A DNA stretch of 64,000 nucleotides from Filobasidium wieringae (lineage: Eukaryota > Basidiomycota > Tremellomycetes > Filobasidiales > Filobasidiaceae). The stretch covers positions 558,001 to 622,000 of the forward strand of contig BCIV01000008.1 of NCBI GenBank assembly GCA_001600055.1, given 5' to 3'. How positions within the stretch are numbered: the stretch's first letter is position 1; each line of letters opens with the position of its first letter. A program made the translations under genes and the position numbers. A model generated the notes under the pieces. The model searched no databases. It saw only the letters and a list, made by a program, of their open reading frames with translations, and had not been told where the DNA came from. Below are positions 57,044 through 64,000 of the stretch, piece by piece.

Positions 57044-58197
57044 TTAACGTCCCATCCAACCCCCATCCACGACAACACATTCCCCTGAAACGTAATCACT
57101 ACCCTTCCCAGCCAAGAAAAGCACGATTCCCTCGAAATCCTCTGGTCTGCCCCATCTCTGAGCGGGAATACGCTCCATGATCTGTCTAGAACGTGTGGGG
57201 TTGGCGATGAGGGCTTCGTTCATGTCCGTCGCAATGTAACCGGGAGCGATGGAGTTGATATTGATCCCCTTTGAGGACCATTCGTTGGACATTGCTTTGA
57301 CCTGAGGATCGGGAGGGAGAGGATGAGCTTCCAAAAAGGGGAAAAACGGAGGGGAGATGAGTGGGGCCTTACGATTCCGGAGACACCGTGTTTAGCTGCA
57401 GCGTAAGCTGGTACGGTCAATCCACCTGCACAATCGATCGAGAGTAATCAGTTTTCCGTTCGCCTTCCTCGTTCTCCACCGTCGAACACTCACCCTGGAA
57501 CGAGATCAAGCTCGCAACATTGATGATTTTCCCCCTCCCCTTTCCACCGTACTGTTCGTCACCTTGAGCGTGGGAGGGAGGTTCTTCACCCGATACACCT
57601 CCACGAGTGGAGAGCATGTGTCGACCAAAGTCTCGGGAGATGGTGAACACCGTCGATAGGTTTACTTGCAAGACCTTCATGTGAAGCAAACAAGACGACG
57701 AGGATGAGCTGTGGAACATTAGATGAAAGGAAAAGCAAAAAGGCCGAGACTGACCTCCTCCCAATCCTCATCGGGGAAATTCTCCGCAGGAGTCCGTCTC
57801 TGAATCCCTCCACAGTTCACAACGATATCCACACTCAAACCCAGCTCGCCCTCGCCCTTCCCAGTGACCTTCTGACATAGACCTCGAACTTGTTGCTTAT
57901 CCGCCAAGTCACATTCGACCACCCAGACCGAGCGGCCGAGGGCTTCGATACTGTTTTTAGTGCTCGAGCTGGAGTTTGATGAGGGACGTTGGACAAGGAC
58001 AATAGAGGCTCCGGCTTTTGCCAAAGCTAGATTCATGGATTGACCAATCCCTCGGGTTCCTGTTGAAGTGTCAATGGGGTTCTATCAGTCGAGGTTCGAT
58101 ACGATTGGATAGATTAGCCAGACCTACCTCCCGTGATCAAAGCGATCTTGCCTTCCAGGCCAAAGAGGGATGATAGATAGTCGTTTGAAGAAGACAT
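57044..58197 (-). CDS. Short-chain dehydrogenase, KduD-like (2-deoxy-D-gluconate 3-dehydrogenase type)
   Basis: NAD(P)-dependent SDR. Start [20 protein letters not shown] leads to the nucleotide-binding [20 protein letters not shown] (Gly motif split by an intron). Then [20 protein letters not shown] gives an NxGG variant of NNAG, and [25 protein letters not shown] carry the catalytic Ser and YxxxK. Further on [20 protein letters not shown] and [11 protein letters not shown], and the end [19 protein letters not shown]. The IQRRxPAxxF segment is the hallmark that separates KduD/gluconate-type SDRs from general ketoreductases. In fungi such enzymes may act on sugar acids or uronates; the exact reaction is inferred. 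Three or more introns. Confidence 0.85.
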
Positions 58198-58461
58198 GGT
58201 TGGTATGGAGATTAGAGATGATCAGATGTTTGAGATTCGAATGTGATGTCGAGGAGAGCAAGATGTTATAAGAAAGATACAAGGCAGGAAACGCTCCGGT
58301 CCGGTTCGATCCGCACCAAGCGCGTCGATCTAATGACTCGCGCCTTTTGTTGACAGACGGTCTGATGGACGCTTGGTATGATGGATATAATATGGTCGAT
58401 TGACATGCGATGTGTAGAGAGAAAGAGGTACATGATCTGGTATTTATTGTGTATGAGACGC

Positions 58462-61400
58462 TCAAGCTTGATCCTTGGCGACGACGACTGGTTCTTCTGC
58501 CTCACTTGGCTCGATTGTGACCAAAGGCACGGGCTGATGCTCGACGTTGGCCGGGGCAAAGCTCGCGACGGTCGGTGTGGAAGCCCCCGAGCTGGCCCCG
58601 TCTTTACTCTCGTTCGAAAACATCCTCTTGAAATTCATCTCCTGCTTCTTCATCCTTATCCTCTCCGCTTCCTCGGTCCCTCCGGTCCGTTTCAATTTCC
58701 TTCCCGCTACGAACCCGCTCAGTTCGTTTGAAAACTCGTCGCTCTTCTCTGCGAGTTCCTTCTGCCTCTGTTTCTGTTGTTGTTCGATCGCCGCGAGTCG
58801 TCGATTAGGGTCGGATTCTTTCGTCCGGATCTCGAGTAAAAGATCAGAGACGGAAGCCTTTTCGTCCTCTTCACGTATAGCTGGCGATCTCAGCTTTCTC
58901 GACCCGTTCGGTCTCACTCCGGCCTGACGCTGGGAGACGTATTCCTTTAGCGTGTCGAATATCTCACAAGCCTGTTTGATATCGTCTTCCAAATCGGCCG
59001 TCAGTTTCTCCTGATGTTGCAACAGGTGTTGCTCCTCGACGACGTTCTTGAGCTCTTGATTCCAGGTCTGTTTCCAAGAAGGCGCGGCGAGCGTGATCTG
59101 TTCACGTAGGTCCTCCACCTGAGCTTTGGCCTTGACCAAGTCGTCCCTCATGCTCTCCATCTGACCGGGACGAGGCAGGATCTGTCTCTTGAGTACATCC
59201 TCCTTGATCGCATCCACCACGTCCGAGACGTCCTCGACGGCCTGGACGGTCTCGGAAGAATGTTTCTCCAACGACCTCTTGGCGGTATCCACCAACGCCC
59301 TCGACCCGCTCAGTTTCGTGAGCGCGACCTCCCTCACGGCCAACGTCTGATCGCGAAGAGCTTGGAACGTTTCTTTCGTCTGGCCGACGAAATCGAGGTA
59401 GACCTGTCTCATCGCTCCCAAGTCTCGTCTCAGGACTTGAACTTCGTGATGTTGGTTGATCAGATCCAACCGACCCATCCCACCGGTGGTAGTCGAGCCG
59501 GCAGAAGGATCTTCCGAACCGCCGGGTAGAGGTACGGGTCTGGCCGTAGGGGTGGTCTCGGTCGAGACCGTCAACCTTACGTGGGGAATGGGGGACTGAT
59601 CCCTGCCCCTCGTCGCACGTAACGAAGGTGAGGGCGCGGTAAACGTGGGTACCTCGAGTTTCAAAGCGGAAGCTCTCCTACTACTTATGAAACTATTCTT
59701 GAGATCCTTGATCTCGTGTGACAAGCTGGTGATCGTGTTATCGAAATGTTGCTTGACTTGATCGAGGGCTGTATGGACGCGTTGTCGCCGTCAGGAACGG
59801 AACGAGAAAAAACGATCGCCAGGCCGATGGTACTCACGATCCAGATTCAAACTCAACAACGCGTCCGGCTTGATATCGTCCAAGTCCTCCAACTGATAAG
59901 CGATCCCCGTGACGGGTTCCTTTATATAGACGTCCGGAAACAACTCCATCCCCTCCGGACTGTAGTCGAACCGACTGATGAACATCCCCTGGAGGTCGAC
60001 GATGGAAGTGACGACGTCCCTATCGAGAGTGACCCGCTTGGTCTCCCTCCCGAACTGCAAGAACACCTTGAAAGCGGGCGTCTCCTGCAGGTTCGGGTCG
60101 GGTATGGAGCATGTCGTCGCGATGGTATCCAGAGTCGTCTCCCCGATAGAAGGATCGTCATGGATGATCATCGAACTAGGTCTTTCCCTCCTCCCCGGTG
60201 AACCCCGGTCGAGTTGAACGATCGGGACGTCCGATCCCGTCCTCTCCTCGTGCCCCTGCCCGTGCTCGTGCTCATCGTCGTTCTCATCCTCGTTCTCCTC
60301 CATGACCGTCTCACTGGCCGTCCCCCTGAGCGTATGACCCCCCTGAACATGTCCGAACCCCACAGGTAAAGGGGGTAGAGGAGGCGCCCTCTCGACCCTC
60401 CTGGCAGGCCTCACCGGTCCTTCCCCGTAGGCGTATCCAGTTCCCGTCCCAGTCCCAGTGCCCATCCCAGAACCAACCACATCCCCACCCCCGTCCACGC
60501 GCGCATACCTCAAAGCGCTCGACCCCTTGACATGCCCCCCCCCTGCCCCGCCCGCGCCCATCCCCGCGCCCTGCCCCTTGAACTGGTACTGCGAGAACCG
60601 CCTGGACGCCCTCCTCCCCAATTTCTCCGAGTTCTGTAACGCTGCCAGACTGGCCAGTGCGCCGGGGGTCTGTGAGTGTGGGTCCGGTTCGGCGTGGGGG
60701 TGTGGGTGTGCTTGGGGGTAAGGTGCCGGGGTATAGGGGGTGGTAGGATGCACCTCACGTTGGGCGGGTTCCACTCCCGATCCCATCCCCCCCTCTCCCC
60801 TCGAACGTCGGTCCCGCTCCCCCCCGGTGAACGTAGGCGGACTACCTAAATCGGAATCCAACGAGAACCTCGAGCCCAGACTCATCCCTTTCCTCTCCCC
60901 TCCCCCTCCCCCTTCCCCGTCCCCGTCCCCGTCGCCGCCTCCTTCCCCCTCCCGCTCCGTCCCTCTCGTACTGAACCCTTCTCCCGACCTGTACCCATCT
61001 CCCGACCTACGCCCCTCTTGCCGCTGCAACTCCCTCACCCGTCTAGGCGGGGTGACAGGGTTCCGGACCGTCTCATCCAGCATCATCGGTCGGTTATGGC
61101 CGTTCAGATCGACCGAGGTTGAACTTCCGGGCCGGGCCTTACTGTGTGGGTGGGAGTGGGGGTTGTCGGGGTATCGGGAAGATCCTTGTGCTTGTGCTTG
61201 TGCTTGTGCTTGTGCTTGTGCTTGTGCTTGTGCTTGTCCCTGTCCCAGTGCTTGTTCACGCTCACGCTCACCTCCCCTAGGCCCAAACCTCTCTTCATTC
61301 TTGACGGGCACATACGGTCTAGCGGGTGCCGTTCCAGGAGCGGCCATCGCAGGAGCAGGAGCAGATTGCATCGACCCGGAGCTCGACCTGGCCGCAGCTG

Positions 61401-62274
61401 GGGAGAACGTCGGACTGGGGGTGTTCCGGGGGGGCCTGAAGGCGTCGGGCGGGGCGGGGGGGGGGGGGAGTGGGTTTGTCTGTCGATTACGCGGTTGGGT
61501 CCGGGGAGGTGGGTTGGGTGCGTGTGCGTGTGCGTGGGTGGGGTTGTGCGGTTGGGAGTGGAAAGAGGAGGAGGGGGAGGTGGATCGGGTTCGGGCGATG
61601 TTACTGCTGATGCTGCCCGGATCGACCAGCCTGATCCTCTCCCCCTGTCCCGTCGCAGACCCCGCTCCCGCTCCCGCTCCCGCTCCCAATTCCCCCCCTG
61701 CCAACGCCCTCTCCCTGTCCCTCTCCCTCTCCTCCCTCTCCAACCTGTCCAACAACGACCTCCTCCCCCTCTCGGTACCATCCTTGACGACCCGGATGGC
61801 CCGTCGAATGGCGGGTAACCACTCGTCCAGCGATTCTTGGCACGGTTCCATCCCGAGCACGCTCTCGAGGTGTTTTCGGAGTTGGTCCGTTACTGTCGTC
61901 AGTTCACTGTGTACAGAGGAGGGGGGTTAGTTGATCAGGATGGGAGGTGTAGGGAACGTGCGGGGGACGAGCGGGGGGAGAGGACGGACGTGATATTGAT
62001 CCCCTGTTTGAGGAAATGATTGTGAAACTGGACAATCTCATTCCCCAGCTTGACGTAGATATCAGACACCTGCGAGCGCGAGCGTGAGGCAGAGTGTAGA
62101 AAGGACCCTTCTGGACGGAGGACTCACGGCATCGTCCGTCGCCCTTCCCCTGGCCCAATCGCTGAGAGCGGTGATGAGTTGGTTGGTAGTCATCAACGTC
62201 CTCGTGGCCGTGGCATCTACCATCTCCACGGTCAACGGGGGACGAGAGGAGGGTCGACGGGTGATCGAGCTCAT
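58462..62274 (-). CDS. BUD6: Actin-interacting polarity protein Bud6/Aip3
   Basis: Bud6 binds actin and formins to steer polarised growth. The N-terminus (start ATG 62272-62274) MSSITRRPSSRPPLTVEMVD and LMTTNQLITALSDWARGRAT is followed by DIYVKLGNEIVQFHNHFLKQ and the segment LEDRP-like LESVLGMEPCQESLDEWLPA. The middle is low-complexity (Gly, Pro, His, Gln-Ala repeats), then KLGRRASRRFSQYQFKG. The conserved core reads AFKVFLQFGRETKRVTLDRD, SIVDLQGMFISRFDYSPEGM, LFPDVYIKEPVTGIAYQLED, LDDIKPDALLSLNLD, then VDQVKQHFDNTITSLSHEIK. A long coiled-coil domain (residues of exon 58462-59724) contains NQELKNVVEEQHLLQHQEKL and EIFDTLKEYVSQRQAG. Exon boundaries near 59730-59840 and 61910-62090 are clear. 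DNA is GC-rich, with simple repeats. Confidence 0.9.
61185..61237 (+). repeat. Hexanucleotide microsatellite inside BUD6
   Basis: CTTGTG repeated eight times without change (61185-61232) and a ninth partial copy. On the coding minus strand it encodes alternating Gln-Ala. Likely to vary in copy number. Confidence 0.85.
61456..61468 (+). repeat. 13-base G tract inside BUD6
   Basis: A run of 13 G, read as a C tract on the coding strand within a Pro-rich segment. Its length not being a multiple of three makes it a possible slippage site. Confidence 0.7.
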
Positions 62275-62571
62275 CCTGCCAGCTGCCAGCGTGCGAGTGA
62301 GTGCGAGTGAGTGCGAGCGTGTGCGTTGGTGTTCGAACCATGAACAAGACTGGAACGATACAGTGCAGTGCAGTGTGGTAGCGTACTACTAGTTAGTCAT
62401 ACCCTGCTGACACGCGGACATCACTCCTCCCCCATCTCCGCCAGTACGCCCGGGTGTCACCGATCCCTCACTTCCATAACAATCAGTACTACTGCACTCA
62501 TCGTCTCACACTCCACCAACGCCCGATCCCCTCGACCCAAACACCCAAACGCCCGACCGGATGAGCCCAGC
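62275..62571. promoter_or_regulatory. Divergent region BUD6 / BTB gene
   Basis: About 300 bp between divergent start codons, GC-rich, with GAGTGCGAGT-type repeats (near 62293-62320). No TATA box. Confidence 0.45.
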
Positions 62572-64000
62572 ATGACTTCCCCCTCACATCCGCAAGCACA
62601 AGCCACGACGCACCCGCTCCTGGCTCACCTCCACCACTCCCTCCTGCACGGCACGTGCTCCGACATCTCCCTCGTCGTGCCCCAATGGAACGTCCGGTAC
62701 GCGCTGCATCGGGTCGTCCTCGTCCAGGCCGGGTTCTTCCATTCTCTGTTCTGTGGTGGGTTCGGCGAGGGCGAGGAAGAGGGCGAGGGCGGAGAGGCGG
62801 GGAGGGACGTCAGGGTGGGGTTCGATGATGTGAACATCACCAGGCAGGGTTTCGAGTGAGTCCCGCTTGGCCGTTCTCGTCGTCGCATCGTATATCGTCG
62901 ACACCGACGCTGACACTGACATGAACACAGAATCTGCATCTCTCGTCTATACTCGTCCACCCCGCTCCTCTCCCTCCCAAAGGACCAACTCCCAACCGCT
63001 CAACACCCATTGACCCCTTCTTTCCCTCCCCGTCCCGTCTCCCATCCCACCTCAAATCCCACCTCAAATCCCACCTCACATCCCAAATCCAATCCCAAAT
63101 CCAATCCCACCTCCACACATCCCCACTCCTCATCCTCATCCTCACTCCCACACACCCCACACCCCCCACACCTAACGCTAACCCCCTCCACCCTCCTGCA
63201 CACCCTAGCCACCGCGCTCTACCTAGGGATAAACCCGGTCATCCAGGAATGCCTCGGTTTGGTCCTCGGTTCCGTCGGGCCCGCCAGCTTTGGAGCGTAT
63301 TTGGGGTTCGCTTGTGGGGATGGCGTGGGCGAGGAATTATTGGGGGAATCGATGGGGAGTGTCAGGGAGCGGGGACTGGCACTGGGACTGGGGAAGGAGT
63401 GGAAGGAGACTATCAAGGTGAAGAACGAGGTCAAAGCGGGGGTCGGGTTGGACGATTCGATCCGGTCTGTCCGGTCTGGTCGATCCATGCGATCTAATCA
63501 ATCCAACAAATCCAACAAATCCGACAATCCACAAACCCCCACCCGTTCCCCTCACCCTCCCTCCCGCTCTTCCTCCCGCTCTCCCTCCCGCTCTCCCTCG
63601 TCCACCAACCCCCACCCCCACCCGCACCCGCACCCGCACCCGCACCGGGCTAAATTCTTCTACGGTCCCGTAGGCGACAAGATCGGGGAGGCCTGTCTCG
63701 CCTGGTTAGCCCGATGGGGGGTCGATCTTTTCGAGGTGGAGGAGAGGGGTTGGGTGGGGGATTCGGGGGTGGTCAAGGGGGAGACGTCTGGGACTGCGAC
63801 TGGACCTGCGACTGGGACTGGACCTGGGACTGGACCTGGGACGGGGATGGGGAAGAAGACGATCGGGTTCACTGATGCACCGACGAGAGGGCCGGATCGG
63901 TTGAGCTCGAGCGCGCCTGAGGGGAGGACGAGGGGGAGGAGCGTCAGTTGGCAGGCTGATGTGCTTGCGTCTTCTGCCTTGGGAATGGGATCTGGTCAGG
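62572..64000 (+). CDS. BTB/POZ-domain protein, N-terminal part (runs off the right edge)
   Basis: First exon 62572-62855, then exon 2 from 62931 to beyond the window, in frame at the junction (F-E-I-C). The BTB fold is suggested by HPLLAHLHHSLLHGTCSDIS and LVVPQWNVRYALHRVVLVQA, then GFFHSLFCGGF and VGFDDVNITRQGFEICISRL, matching the D-h-x-h-x-V, h-x-h-H-+-x-h-L-x-x-x-S-x-x-F pattern. A Pro/Ser/Asn-rich insert with tandem repeats follows (SNPTSNPTSHPKSNPKSNPT). Then LTPSTLLHTLATALYLGINP and VIQECLGLVLGSVGPASFGA, the C-terminal helices of the BTB. More low-complexity follows (HPHP runs, TGTGPG runs). It resembles basidiomycete BTB proteins of unknown role. The end is outside the window. Confidence 0.78.
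63046..63115 (+). repeat. Tandem ATCCCACCTCAA-type repeats in the BTB gene
   Basis: Closely related 12- to 13-base units (CAAATCCCACCT, CAAATCCCAAAT) repeated several times. They encode Ser-Asn-Pro-Thr/Lys repeats. A second and third simple repeat lie at about 63611-63646 (CACCCG, His-Pro) and 63793-63843 (GGGACTGGACCT, Gly-Thr-Pro). Confidence 0.75.

Noticed and set aside
60740..61930. Plus-strand open frame of 396 aa antisense to BUD6, and minus-strand frames of 225 aa nearby
   Set aside because: They mirror the GC-rich, repeat-rich BUD6 exon; composition is pure low-complexity and BUD6 on the other strand has conserved domains.

Overview
The window is nuclear DNA of a basidiomycete fungus, most likely a tremellomycete close to Cryptococcus or Kwoniella. 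The evidence is the gene style: dense genes on both strands, many short introns (about 40-90 nt) with GTRNGT donors and YAG acceptors, and orthologues of single-copy yeast/fungal genes with basidiomycete features. The species cannot be named from the sequence alone. I see no rRNA, tRNA, CRISPR array, transposon or prophage. About 30 protein genes are supported. One (left edge) and one (right edge) are cut by the window.

Layout. 1-7.0 kb: ATG1 kinase (partial), PUS1 pseudouridine synthase, GPI15/PIG-H, an F-box-like protein. 7.2-19 kb: a nitrogen/amine-flavoured stretch with an MFS (Dal5-like) transporter, mitochondrial GABA transaminase, a secreted His-rich FAS1 protein, a tiny acidic protein, and a secreted copper amine oxidase. 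19.4-31 kb: MAK21/NOC1, a p24 cargo receptor, an orphan gene, a 1.9-kb gene-free stretch with a perfect 26-bp palindrome, the Golgi SNARE GOS1, and mitoribosomal MRP10/mS37. 31-38 kb: a Ser/Thr-rich single-pass membrane protein, a DapA-family aldolase, VPS23/TSG101. 38.8-49.3 kb: GSP1/Ran, a long intronless membrane protein, XAP5/FAM50, a YAP1-like bZIP, and a small PPxY protein. 49.5-58.2 kb: CDT2, secreted GH32 invertase, a COX14-like protein, a KduD-like SDR. 58.4-64 kb: BUD6/AIP3 and a BTB-domain protein, in markedly GC-richer, repeat-laden DNA.

Most genes are housekeeping and unrelated to each other. The one stretch where co-location may be functional is 7.2-19 kb. There a copper amine oxidase (releasing aldehydes and ammonium from amines), a GABA transaminase and a transporter sit with a secreted protein carrying a metal-binding-type His cluster. 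The invertase, KduD-like reductase and aldolase are all sugar or sugar-acid enzymes but do not form one cluster. No clearly undescribed multi-gene system is visible. The best leads are the amine/metal neighbourhood, the orphan gene with its palindrome-bearing flank, a minimal-cysteine YAP1, the tiny protein with two in-frame starts, and a composite CRE/E-box/GATA inverted repeat in a divergent promoter.
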